Below, piece by piece: positions 25,901-37,443 of a stretch of DNA of 64,000 nucleotides. Origin of the DNA: Pilaira anomala (lineage: Eukaryota; Mucoromycota; Mucoromycetes; Mucorales; Mucoraceae). The stretch covers positions 292,833 through 356,832 of the forward strand of contig JAIXMQ010000030.1 in the NCBI GenBank assembly GCA_025716855.1. Reading direction: 5' to 3'. Numbering within the stretch: the stretch's first letter is position 1; each line of letters begins with the position of its first letter. The position numbers and the translations under genes were made by a program. Below the pieces are notes generated by a model that worked only from the letters and a program-made list of their open reading frames with translations, made no database searches and had not been told where the DNA came from.

Positions 25901-25937
<37 letters not shown>

Positions 25938-26776
25938 AGTTATTATCTCTAAATAAAGTAACAGCACATAAATAAATCACAAGATAATAAGCATTTGAGT
26001 CATTTCTGTTTTGTTTTATGTAATGTTTTTTGTTTTACAAGTTGTTTAAATTAAAATCAGAAGAGAAAAAGAAAGTCTCTTTTGAAATGTTTCCAAAAAA
26101 AAACATTCAATATATATATACACATTCAAAGTCTTACTCATACCAACAGATAATTGAGTTCGTAAATACAACTACTTACAGTTATGATAATGCAATATGG
26201 AGTGGCTCCTGGTGAGGTAATTTTATTACAACTTGCAAAAGAGAGAAGCAAGGGAATTCGATGTTACACACATTTACTTTTTTTTTTATCACTGTACCAA
26301 AAACCTTAAATTCCTCCTTTCCTAATATATACATCAATCTTAACAGCAAGAAAGAGAGAAATAATACCATTGAAGAGCAATGAAAAAAAAAAAGAATGAT
26401 ACCAGGGAAAGCTTTTGAAAGTAGTAGGTATTCTCAATATTTAGCATGAAAAAAAAAAAAAAAAGTGTTTACATTTGACTACAACTTAATAACAACAAAG
26501 TTAATTAAGGTGTGTAACTTCGGCCATGGTATTGCGAAGAAATTCGTTTTACCAGTATTGAAAGGATCGCAATAAAATAATTACATTCATAAACTACTTT
26601 ATGACTAGTTCAAAGTATTTCTTTCCGTTTTAAAAAAAGATATATCAAGACTTTTTTTCAATTAGAACTTTGAACAAGTTTCATTTTCCCAGGTGATTTA
26701 AATATTTGCTATAGATTTCCAAAAATAGGCAGAAAACCAGTGCTCACATAAACCTTGTTTTTCTAACCTTTTTCTC

Positions 26777-26846
<70 letters not shown>

Positions 26847-26926
26847 CTCTCACGCACACAAACCCATTCACCCACTCTCTCCTTTACTTTCTTTCTTTCT
26901 GGATTGATATAAACCCTTTCAACTAT
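24801..26926. other. intergenic region with (CT)n tracts; probable SCD6 5' region
   Basis: The left part, just after HSF1, has CT runs near 24889-24915 and a T run at about 24934-24963. A G-rich patch lies at 25618-25637. The middle has poly-T at 25903-25932 and several broken frames without protein character. The right end carries a (TC)n run of about 64 bp at 26779-26842, some 85 bp upstream of the SCD6 ATG. No gene was found. Confidence 0.5.
26779..26842 (+). repeat. (TC)n microsatellite upstream of SCD6
   Basis: This is a nearly uninterrupted CT dinucleotide run on the coding strand, ending about 85 bp before the SCD6 start. Pyrimidine-rich tracts just before transcription starts are frequent in fungal promoters. 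A regulatory role is inferred from position only. Confidence 0.75.
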
Positions 26927-28941
26927 ATGAGTGGCCAAAACTATATTGGTTCAAAAATATCGGTAAAACAAAAAATAAATATAAAATTATGCAATACCTA
27001 TAACTTTTTTTTTTTTTTTTTTGGAATTAACACTTTCATCATGTTTCAATGTATAGCTCATTAGTTTGAGTGACATTCGTTATGTAGGTATTTTGCACAA
27101 TATTAACTCTGCTGAATCCACTGTAGCTTTACAAAATGGTAAGTTTAACGCTAATAAAAAAGCTCTTTGTTTTTCAGTCACCTCTAAAACAAGGTTAATT
27201 AGTGCAATCATTTGGTACGGAAGGACGTAAATCAAATATAACTGAAGAAATTGGTCCTTCAGATAATATATTTGATTATGTTGTATTTCGTGGTTCAGAC
27301 ATAAAAGACTTGCAAGTATTTGAAGCTCCTCCTTCTTATCAACCTGAACCTGTCATTCAACAAAATATGGTAAAAAAAAAAAAAAAAAAATAGACTGATT
27401 ATAATTCACTTATATCATTTATCTTTATTATAGTCCACTCCTATCCCAAGCGCCAACAATTATTATTATAATCAACAACATTATCCTCCTTATGCTCCTT
27501 ATGGAAACTATTGGCAAAATACGCCAATACAACCTTCTTTAGTTGATTATCAAAAAAGCCTGGATTCTTCAACTTATTTGAATCAACAACAAGAGGAAAA
27601 GACGGTTGTACCTCCTTCTATTTCTCAAACGCCAGTACCGACAGAGCACGCTAATATCATTTTAGAGGATACATTGATTAGTACAGAGAAACAAGAGGTT
27701 TCAAGCGTGATTGAAGATGAAAATTTGATTGTTGATTCATTAGTAAAACAAGTATCAGACTTGGATATAAAGGCAACAACAACGGATATGAGTAATAAGG
27801 TAGTTAAAAAGGAAAAGAAAAAGAGTTTGGATTCAGTTACTACTCGCTCAACATCTACACGTCGTCTTTCTTCTACTATTCGTAGCTCGTCTTCTACTAC
27901 TAATACTACTACTCCGCGTAGCACTACTTCTGCTGCTAGTATGACGGCTACTGCTCGTAACCAATCTGCTTCAACTCGTAATCAATCTTATTCAACTCGT
28001 AATCAATCTTCTTCAGCTCGTAATCAATCTTCTTCAACTCGTAATCAATCTTCTTCAGCTCGTAACCAGCCTGCTACTACTACAGCTCGTAAATCGGTTT
28101 CTTCTTCCACTACTACTCAAGCACCATCCACCTCAACTCGTGATACGCCTTCCACTCGAAACCAGTCTAATTCCAATCACGATACGCTTTCTCCACAAAA
28201 CCAAACGAAAGCCACTCGTGATACTTCTTCCACTCGAAGCCAATCTAATTCGAATCGCCATGCTTCTTCTTCTTCTTCTACTTCATCTAATACGACACGT
28301 AACAATCGTCATCGATCCCATGGTCCCTCACGTAACAGTATCCATCGCTCTGATTTCGATTTTGTTTCTGCGAATGCCAAATTTGATAAAACTGAGTTAT
28401 TAGTTGCAGCAGGCGTAGATAATACACAATCTGATGGTACTCATGTTGATCCTGATCATTTTTATAACAAGGTAAAAAAAAAAAAAAAAATTATATGTAT
28501 AGAAAATGATGATTCACACGCATTGTTATTAGGAAAAGAGTTTTTTCGATGATATATCATGTGAATCAAAAGAGGGTAACAAAGGGTAAGAAAATACAGC
28601 GAAATAAAATCTATTATACACAGAATCAACTGACATAAACTGGGAAAAATTTAGAAGAGGGAAGTATCTAGAGGAACGTAAACTTAATTTGGAAACATTT
28701 GGTCAAACGACCGAGGTTCAAAAGCGCCAGAGACATCGTGGGCGTGGTAGTGGTGGTGGTGGTAGTAGTGGTGGTGGTGGTAGAGGACGTCATCATCGTG
28801 AAAAAAAGACGCCTACTACTGGAGCAGTAGTAGAACCCTCATTATTGACTGTATGTTAAAAATGACTTATTGTTACATAATTCCACATCTTCTCTGATTT
28901 TTTTTTTTTTTTTTTTTATTTATGTATAGGAATTAAAGTAA
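26927..28941 (+). CDS. SCD6: LSM14/Scd6 decapping-associated RNP protein
   Basis: Exons 26927-26962, 27057-27138, 27203-27369, 27434-28471, 28533-28575, 28624-28850 and 28930-28941 give 534 aa, starting [12 protein letters not shown]. The domain order is diagnostic. An N-terminal divergent LSm domain (about 1-80: [40 protein letters not shown]) is followed by a Ser/Thr-rich linker. Then come an FDF region (about 400, [13 protein letters not shown]), an FFD box ([12 protein letters not shown], split across exons 4-5), a TFG box (LETFG) and an RGG-like Gly-rich tail. Scd6 represses translation and activates decapping in P-bodies by binding Dcp2/Dhh1 and eIF4G. If the last intron (28851-28929, GTATGT..TAG) is retained, the protein ends TVC instead of ELK. 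The short exon 1 and tiny terminal exon were set by phase and family motifs. Confidence 0.9.
27955..28080 (+). repeat. tandem RNQS(S/A)(S/T) peptide repeats in SCD6
   Basis: Six imperfect copies of a 21-bp unit (about 27957-28067) encode seven-residue repeats of the form (T/A)RNQSSS. Degenerate TRN/TRD-Q units continue to about 28250. They lie in the disordered linker between the LSm and FDF parts and remain in frame. Confidence 0.8.
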
Positions 28942-28965
28942 ATTTATTCCATCGGTCGCCACTAA
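28942..28965. other. 24-bp tail-to-tail spacer
   Basis: Only 24 bp separate the predicted SCD6 stop (plus) from the NCS2 permease stop (minus). The 3' untranslated regions of the two genes must overlap. The plus-strand polyadenylation site is expected inside the permease coding region and the reverse. Confidence 0.6.
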
Positions 28966-30117
28966 TTATCTTTTTATACAACTTTTTAATCCTTCATGTC
29001 CTCTTAACACTTGATACAATATAATCGATAAAAAAGTTGCTACTCCAATACCATCTAGTGTTAAACTACCAAGTTGTAGAGGACTTTGTATTACAGTTGC
29101 TAAAATGACTGGTATACCTCCAACAAATATATTTCGAGAATCTTTTGTTTGTTTGTGAGTGCATGATGTGTGTTAGTTTTTAAGAGAAGAGATAATTTTT
29201 TTATTTTTTATATATATTTTTTTACCACTGAAATTCACTTTATTATCCACCCAAATCTTGATTCCTGTAATAGCAATCAAAGCATATAAAATTAAGGTCA
29301 CACCACCCAACACACCTGCTGGTATTGTCCTCACAATCGCACTAAATTTTCCAAAGAACCCTAATAACATTGCGATCAATGCAGCACAAAGTATAACCAA
29401 GGTAGAAAAGACTTGAGTGACAGACTATCGATTTTTTTTTTTTTTTTTTTAGAAAAAAAGACATGAGAAATTTCCAAAAAAAAAAAAAACTAAACATTTT
29501 TTTATAATCCACCTTTTTCATCTTACCAACACCCCAATATTTTCAGCATAAGTAGTTAAAGGTAAAGTACCTCCTAAACTAGCAATGAAACAACCACATG
29601 CATCACCTAGATAAGCTCTTCCTATATATTGCATCATGGGAGCTTCACCTACTGTGATAGATTCGATTGCTTTCATATGTCCAAGATTCTCTGCTAATAA
29701 TACAATTAGTAATGGCATCACCATACCTATTGAATGGCTGTTGAATTCAATTTCAAAATACATGGTAGGTGGTTTTACCCATGGACTTGAACCGATTTCT
29801 GCGTAATTGATAGAGGGTCCTATATTTTTTGTTCCACAGATAGCATAAATTGCGTACCCAATGACTGTACCTAATAAAAGAGAACTTTTTTTTTTTTTCG
29901 TGTTTAGTTTTTTTGGTTTTGAATTGTGGTATGATTTTTTTTTTTTTTTTTTTTTTTACGTTCTGCGTAATGATTTTAAAGGTGCGTATACAGATATCAG
30001 TACAATGGAAGATGCTGTTGCAATTGCTATGTAGGAATCAAATGATGATTTCGTCATTTGGTTATAGGATATAAATGAAAGGTGAATACCTATGCTTGTG
30101 ATAATACTACCAGTGAC

Positions 30118-30152
<35 letters not shown>

Positions 30153-30960
30153 AGTATCTCTTAAAATCTTATAATTTATGATTCACTTTTTTTTACCAGG
30201 AGGCATAAGAAACTCAATCCATTTATATCCAAATTTCATAACGATTAAGGAGACGGTAGCATAGGTAAGGCTGAGTACTAACAAAGCACCTTGTACAAGG
30301 AATATATTTGGGTTTAACCCAGATGTAGATGAATACTGATAACCTGTAATTGCCAAGACAGTACCTGTAACAGAACCAGAACATCCTAAATATGCTGGTA
30401 CTCTTCCACCTGTCACAACATAGAATAAGATAGTGGCTAAACCGGAAAAAAACAATGAGGCTATATGTAGTCATTAATATTTGTTTATTTCTATTTCTTT
30501 TATTGTTATTATGATATACATTACTATTTGGATCATATCCCAAGAGTAAAGCTTTTTTAAAAGAGAGAAAAAGAAAAATCAATAGATGACCTCAAGACTA
30601 CCCTTTTTTTTTTTTTTTTATTAGTTACTTACGAAGAATAATGACATTACTAAACATAGCTAAAACATGTTGTAATCCATAAGCTATACAAAGTATCCAA
30701 CTTGGTCTTTCTGTGATCTTTACCACACCTATATTATTTTAGGTAACATATTACATAAAGTTGTGGCATAAAACAGGAAAGTATATACCGGAGGTTTTTA
30801 AAGTATAATGAGGAAAGTAATTTTTTAATTTATTGATGAACCGGTTAGAATCCAGTCTTTTTTCATTATCTTGTGGTTTGAAATTTATTGGTCCTCTATG
30901 ATCTTCATTTTCAATCACGATAATTTTTGACGATATGCTATTTCTATCGCTAATACTCAT
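28966..30960 (-). CDS. NCS2-family nucleobase permease, UraA/uracil branch
   Basis: Seven exons join in phase: 30789-30960, 30633-30728, 30197-30460, 29960-30119, 29527-29884, 29226-29424 and 28966-29141 (474 aa). The protein has a hydrophilic N-terminus of about 65 residues, then about 14 hydrophobic segments. NCS2 landmarks are GLQHVLAMF in the first helix, VTGGRVPAYLGCS, and LMPPVVTGSI. The two acidic motifs LAENLGHMKAIE and YAENIGVL correspond to the substrate- and proton-coupling Glu sites of bacterial UraA. Later come TIPAGVLGGVTLILYALIAI and NIFVGGIPVI. It should import uracil or a related base with protons at the plasma membrane. The Glu-type motif differs from the UapA/xanthine group common in filamentous fungi. 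Several acceptors follow A-rather than T-runs (for example 29884 and 30119), which is unusual but required by phase. Confidence 0.88.
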
Positions 30961-31305
30961 AGTAAAAAAAAAGAAACAAAAAAAAAAAAAAAAAAGAAAA
31001 AGAAAAAGAAAAAGAAAAAGAAAAAGAAAAAGAAAAAGAAAAAAAGAAAAGAAAGTGTAAGAGGTATGTACATAAATGTTTTTTTTTTAACAATTCAGCT
31101 CCTTAAAAGAAAGAAAAAAAGTATATGTATATGCGAGTAGATCAAAATGAGTGCATATCTTCTGCGCAGATAACGCATAGATAACTACAATATACTTTAA
31201 CAATTTTAAACAAAGATTATAAGTTATATTGAATATATATCTATATATAATATAAAATAAAAAGGGCTTTTATATCTAAATCTTTTAAACTAAATATTTT
31301 CCTTC
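30961..31305. other. intergenic spacer with (AAAAAG)n repeat
   Basis: This is the promoter region of the NCS2 permease. It contains an A-rich tract and about eight AAAAAG units at 30990-31051, (CTTTTT)n on the sense strand of the permease. Nothing else was recognised. Confidence 0.6.
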
Positions 31306-33171
31306 TTAAAAATCACCATTTGCTTCTCTGATTTCATCCATTAAAGCATTATCTGGATTAAGGCTCTCGAATAATTTATAATCAAATTCACCGTTTGCCA
31401 TTAATCGAGTAGCCATACGATCAATAGCGATTACGGCCAGGACAGTTTGAATGTAAGCGTCAATCAAGTCATCAATACCTAATCCAAGTTGGTTGAAATC
31501 TTTTCGGTCCATTAAAATTAATCGAGAAGTATCAGTTGTCCAGCCACCATCTGGAAGCTTCACGGATAGATTTGTACCGAGCATATCCCATGTATTTGCA
31601 TCCGGTTGTAATTCACCCGTAAGTGGAAGTCTAGCCTTACGACCATAAATACAAATGGGTCGAAATCCTTGTTCACTGCCTAAATGATGAAGAAAAGCGT
31701 GAGTTAAAAACAGACCTACTAATACCACTTTATAATCGATATTTTACCTGTGACCATCATACGAAGATCGCTCACATATGTATTACTCTTTTTATTTGGA
31801 ATTGTACCAACATGAAAGAATTTACCACTTCTGGTTACACTGGACCATGTAGCATTACCCACTAATGATTGAACAATAAACTGTTGTACAAAATAAGTAT
31901 AAAACTTTAAATTATTTAAACTTGGTTTAAATTACCTTGTCATAATGATGATCTTGACTCATAAAATCATCTAATTCATTCTTGTTTGTGATTGTATATA
32001 CACCTTGACCGGCATTACTATAAGGTACTTTCAATACACCATGTCCACCCATTGAATTTAACCATAGCGGGATCTCTCCACGAGTAACATTATTAATGGT
32101 TTCAGGTGTCTTAATACTTAGGCCTGTACCTACAATATCCGAGTTATAGAAATCATAAGCTCTTGAAGCCATCATCTTGTTACGACCACCTGCTAAACAA
32201 CTAATGATTTGATTCATTACGATTGTCTTTGTCTTTAAAGGAAATCTATTCCAAGGTTTTTGTGTAAGATAACGGAAACAAGCACGAATAGGATGCCAAA
32301 CTAAAAAAAATAAATAAATAAAAAAAAGTCGTCAAAAGGTTTTTAGTTTCTAAAGTATATTAATTCCCCCCCTTTTTTTTTTCTTCTAACCTTTGTCTTT
32401 ATCTCTCACATGTAATACACGATCAACCCATTTCACATCTGGATCAGTATCTTCTACATGCCATTCAGCAAGCCAAACATGTTCTTTGGCAACATCAGCT
32501 AATACAGCAGCATAACCACTTGATTCCATCATGTTTTTATCACAAACAACAGCTAAACCTCCAATACTAGGGTCTGCTTTAGATAACTGCTCTTGAAATG
32601 CAGATTCAATTACAAGTCGATAACCACCTTGTTCATTATGTTCATCCGTCTCGGATAACAATGGCATGGACTTTTGACCGGAAGGACAGGAATTGGTTTC
32701 GATTACAATCATTTGTCGATGTCCTGAAGCAGTAGTTACATTAAATAAATCCGAGCCTATAAATAAAAAGGATTTTAATGCAAAAGGATATATATATACT
32801 ATATATATATATATATATATATATTTTTTACCTGCCCATTGAAAATGAGTTGGACTATAGGAAAGGATATCTTTTAAATCCTTTGGTTGTACTTGAGGGT
32901 TTAAATGAGTATAACGAGCAATGATACGTTCATTTCCCAAAGTGAAGAAAGATTGAATCAATGGATGAATTTGAGCGTTCAAGACACGAGGATAGAAATG
33001 TTGTTCAGGTTCAAATTCTCCTTGACCTACCCTACGAGTCTCACCTTCTTGAGGATGTGGTTTGGTGGCAGTACTAATCTTTTCACCTGGCGGAGTCTTT
33101 GGTAAAGTAGAGTTTATCTTTTCATGAGATATTTGTACAGGATCATTAGGTTGTAAAGGAGGAGAAGCCAT
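31306..33171 (-). CDS. Conserved-looking protein with ATP-grasp-like features, function unknown
   Basis: Five exons join in phase: 32832-33171, 32391-32756, 31936-32300, 31748-31880 and 31306-31679 (525 aa). The ATG at 33171 was preferred because the codon upstream in frame is GTG. I do not recognise a named family. The segment [17 protein letters not shown] (about residues 316-335), followed by [20 protein letters not shown], looks like the Lys/Gly-rich nucleotide loop and next strand of ATP-grasp enzymes. [12 protein letters not shown] earlier resembles a metal or substrate acidic motif. No signal peptide or membrane segment is seen. A ligase-type activity is a structural guess, not a call. 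It is codirectional with the permease 345 bp downstream, but fungi rarely co-transcribe neighbours. Confidence 0.75.
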
Positions 33172-34672
33172 CGACCACACAAGGATATATTATATCGGAA
33201 TTATATAAAAAAAAAGAGAAAAGAGAGATAAAATAATTTTTTTTTTAAAATATTTATATAAAGTGTATAACGCTTAAACAAGAAAAGAACCAATCTTTAG
33301 TCTGAATCTTTCCTCATGCAAAACATTATATTTGACTTGTATATTAAACGGTATAAATTACACTGAAACTAAACCAGAAATAAAAAATAATAAAAAAAAA
33401 AATTTACTCAGTCATGAAATTTTTTAGATCCTTTTAACACATATATTCTTATTTGATTTGCATAATTCCGGGATACATTTTTTTTTCTATGATCCCCTTA
33501 CATATAGTCTGTGTAAGAAAAGAAAAAAAAAAACGAAATGTTTCTTAATTTAGGGTTTTCAAATAAATAGACGTGCTCAATATATATATTCAATTCAATT
33601 ATATATATGTTGATAAGATGACTTTCGTAATATACAACATACTCAAATAAAACGGTATTTTTTTTTTTGTATGTTTGGAAATAGACTGAACAACTCTCTA
33701 TTTACACAGGTACTGTGCTTCCAAGAAGTAAAGTTGCAGCCAATGAAAACTCGATCTCATTATACAGGTAAAAATAATTGTCATTCATTCATCAATGAGA
33801 TTTCTTTAATTTAAATCGTGTTTCCTTTTTTTTTTTAAAAAAAAAATTCATAATGTGTATTAAAATAACCATTGATGCGATATTCATATTCCTACTGAAA
33901 CGATTCATGCATCTTATTAGTGTCAGTAATCAACAAAGATGCGCTACACATAGAATTTTCTCTTTTGAGGGATTTTCAGTGTAAATGTATATATACAAAA
34001 TACCACAAAATACTCAAGCATCAAGTATAAAGCTTTTCCATAAAGATGGTTATTTTGCGAAGGAAAGAAAAAAGAATTTATCTGTCTGATCAAAAAATCG
34101 TCTTTCCACTCTCTACCCAATCTCCAACAATTTGAAAAGATGTTGAAGCTTTCGTGATAGAAAAATACAATCTATATCTCCAGTACCAAGCTGTATATTA
34201 TTACGAGTATTTTAGAGCATGTGTTTTATATTTCGCGCATTGATGTTATACAAAAAAAGTGAAAGAACAATAAATCCACTAGAAAATACCCCATCAATCT
34301 TTGGTCTAGAAAAAGAAGTTTAAAAAAGAAAAAAAAATGTCATAAAAGGAAATTCAATGGTAACATTTTTTTAATAGTCTTTTTTACCAAAATCCTTATT
34401 ATTTGCAGTTATTGTGTAAAGCTTTTAGTACAGAGTAAAGTCGTATTGGTAATCTGATAACTACTATGCTCCGACCATATCTAATGGGTTATCCTTTTAT
34501 CCTTTTGATAATATGTATAAAAAAAAAAAAGGTCAAACAGTCACGTAAATGACAAGAATAATCACGCTAACTTACCATATATCCGAGACCCTTTTTTTTC
34601 TTCTTTTTTTCTTTCTCTTTCTTTTACTTCTATTTGTAAATACAATACATATATAAAACAAAACAAAAAAGA
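33172..34672. other. 1.5 kb divergent promoter region, no gene seen
   Basis: The spacer lies between the starts of the ATP-grasp-like gene (minus) and the ABCC transporter (plus). It is A/T-rich with short homopolymers. The final 80 bp before the ABCC ATG are pyrimidine-rich (34580-34630), then A-rich, a layout common for fungal transcription starts. No coding frame or RNA gene was seen. Confidence 0.5.
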
Positions 34673-37406
34673 ATGGACAACGCACTTCCTGCTTCGGTAT
34701 GGTCTGCAGCAGGACTCACTATCGTAGCCTGTCTAAGTTCAATTATACTTTCAGCGCAACGTCGATATTATCACGAAAGCTCCAAACCGCAATTTGGACA
34801 AGACCCTTCTCCTTTAAGATATGATCATGTTCGAGACTATAAAGTTCAATTCTCTGATCAATATCGACTTTCACGAATTTTATTTGGTAGCGTATTGATG
34901 ACGGTATTAAGTATATACGATCTTTATGAAGCGGTGTTACAAGTATCGGATGCCAATCAACCGTCAAAAAAGACGTCAGTCTATGTCATGATATCCTTAG
35001 TTCTGATCTTTATCGCATGGCTATATGCACTTGCACTTTCGATTGTATCTAGAAGATACAGTTTACCTGATAAATGGGGTTGGATATTGAATATTCATTT
35101 GTTTGTATTTTATCTGTCTTCATTTTCTGTCTCACTTTATCGTCTTTGGGATGCATTTAGAATCCATCATCAACAACTTTCACTTGCTCAGGGTCTTCCA
35201 TTGATGCTAGCCGTTTTATTCTCGCTTGATTTGTTTTATACCACAGGCTCGATTGAGCAAGGACCACCCTTTTTAGATGGAACTGTCATTGACGAAGAAA
35301 AAATCCCAGTAGCTGGTATCACTGTTGCCTCAATTTTCAGTATCCTTTACTTCAATTGGGCTACACCTATTGTTGACAGTGTCAATAAAAATGCACAAGA
35401 TGTGATATTACCGAGTTTACCAGCTACTTATCGTGCTTACAATTTGTTTTACATCTTTGCAGAAAATAGAGGAAAATCTCTCATTTATAGAATCTATCGA
35501 GCAAACAAAGAAGCCATCTTGCTTCAATCTATCTGTACTGCTGTTTCTGCAGGTCTTTACTATGGTCCAGCCTTCTTTTTGAATAGACTATTATCGTTAA
35601 TTCAAGATATTGATATGGGAAAGCAAGATGAATTTTATTTTGTGAAGGGAATCATGATTGTTTCTGGTTTATCGTTATCATTGATCATTTTAAGTGTGGT
35701 GGTTGGACAACTTTATTACCTAAGTAAAAAAAAAAAAAAAAAAAAAAAGGAGAATATAGACTTCGTATTAAATTCTTTATTTTAGGTTCTTCATCTTTAC
35801 GTGTTCGAGTTAAATCCATGTTGAATATTGAACTCTATCGTAAAACCCTTCGACGTATGGATGTACCTGATATGGCAAAAGATACAGCATCGATCGATGA
35901 TAAAAAGCCAGGGGATGTAACTGAAGAATCTGGTAATTCATCTATTGGTACCATTGTTAATTTGATGAGTACGGATTCTCAAAGAATCTCTGATTTTATG
36001 ACAAACTGGTTTACATTAATCGAGGCACCTATCGAACTCATGGTGGGCATTACTTTTCTTTATTCGCTCTTAGGATCATCTTGTTTATTAGGTTTATCGG
36101 TGATGATCATTACGTTACCATTAAATCATTATAATTCAGTCTTGTTTGCCCAAACACAAGAGAAATTAATGGAGGCTCGTGATAGACGTGTTTCTTTAAT
36201 GAATGAAGTCCTGCAAGGTATACGTCAAATCAAGTTCTTTGCTTGGGAAATTAATTGGGAGAATCGTGTATTGGAAGCAAGAAACGAGGAATTGAAACAT
36301 TTAAGAAAGACTTATATCAGTGAAGTTTTATTCAACTTTTTATGGCAAGGGTAAGGGCTTTTTACATTTATATTTATTACAGGTATACTAACAAATAGAG
36401 AATGTAGTACACCATTGTTAGTCACAATTGTATCGTTTTATTCTTTTACGAAAATTCAAGGCAATCAATTAACTGCACCTATCGCGTTTACAGCAATTAC
36501 TGTATTTACTGAACTTCGATCCGCCTTAAATACTTTACCAGAAACATTTGTTGATATTTTACAAGCATTAATTAGGTAATGCAACCACATTCTCTCTCTT
36601 TTTAAATTGAAATTAACCAACTTTCTATACAAAAGTGTGCGCCGTATTGAGTCCTATCTAGAAGAAGAAGAAATTTCACCGCCCATAACTAACTTGGACC
36701 CAAGCCGTAGAGTAAGAATTGGATTCCGAAATGCAACGATATCCTGGACAGACATTGCACCTGATTTTGAAGAAGAGTATACAGACGAAACATCTGAATC
36801 ACAACCTGATTCCAACCTTCTAAGTGTTCCGCCTCATACCCCACCTACCATTTCACCTTCCTCATTTGAAGAAGCTGATACTTTCTTGCTTCACGATTTG
36901 AACGCACATTTTCCAAACAATAAATTCAGTATTATTTGTGGCTCGACCGGATCCGGAAAGACGTTGATGATGTTAGGACTTTTAGGCGAGGCAGTGCTGT
37001 TAGAAGGAGAAAGCTTTTGTCCACGTACAGCCGTATCGGATCATTTAGAGTTGGATCAAACCCAGATGACACATTGGACTGTGAATAATATGGAGAATTG
37101 GATATTGGATCATGCTGTAGCTTATGCATCACAAACTGCATGGTTATTGAATACTACGATTCGAGATAATATTGTGTTTGGTTTACCCTTTTTAAAGAAA
37201 CGGTACCATGATACTTTGGTTGCTTGTGCTTTGGATAAAGATATAGCTGCTTTAGATAGTGGTGATTTAACTGAAGTTGGTGAAAAGGGAATTACACTTT
37301 CTGGAGGTCAAAAGGCTCGTGTTGCTTTAGCTAGAGCTGTTTATTCAAGAGCAAAAAATGTTTTATTAGATGATGTGCTTAGTGCTGTAGATGGTAAAAA
37401 AAAAAG

Positions 37407-37443
<37 letters not shown>

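Noticed and set aside
26030..26370. Overlapping short frames before SCD6
   Set aside because: They are A/T-rich, Lys/Phe-driven frames without motifs.
27957..28100. Regular 21-bp repeats considered as a CRISPR-like array
   Set aside because: The units are contiguous, in frame and lack spacers. They are a peptide repeat in Scd6.
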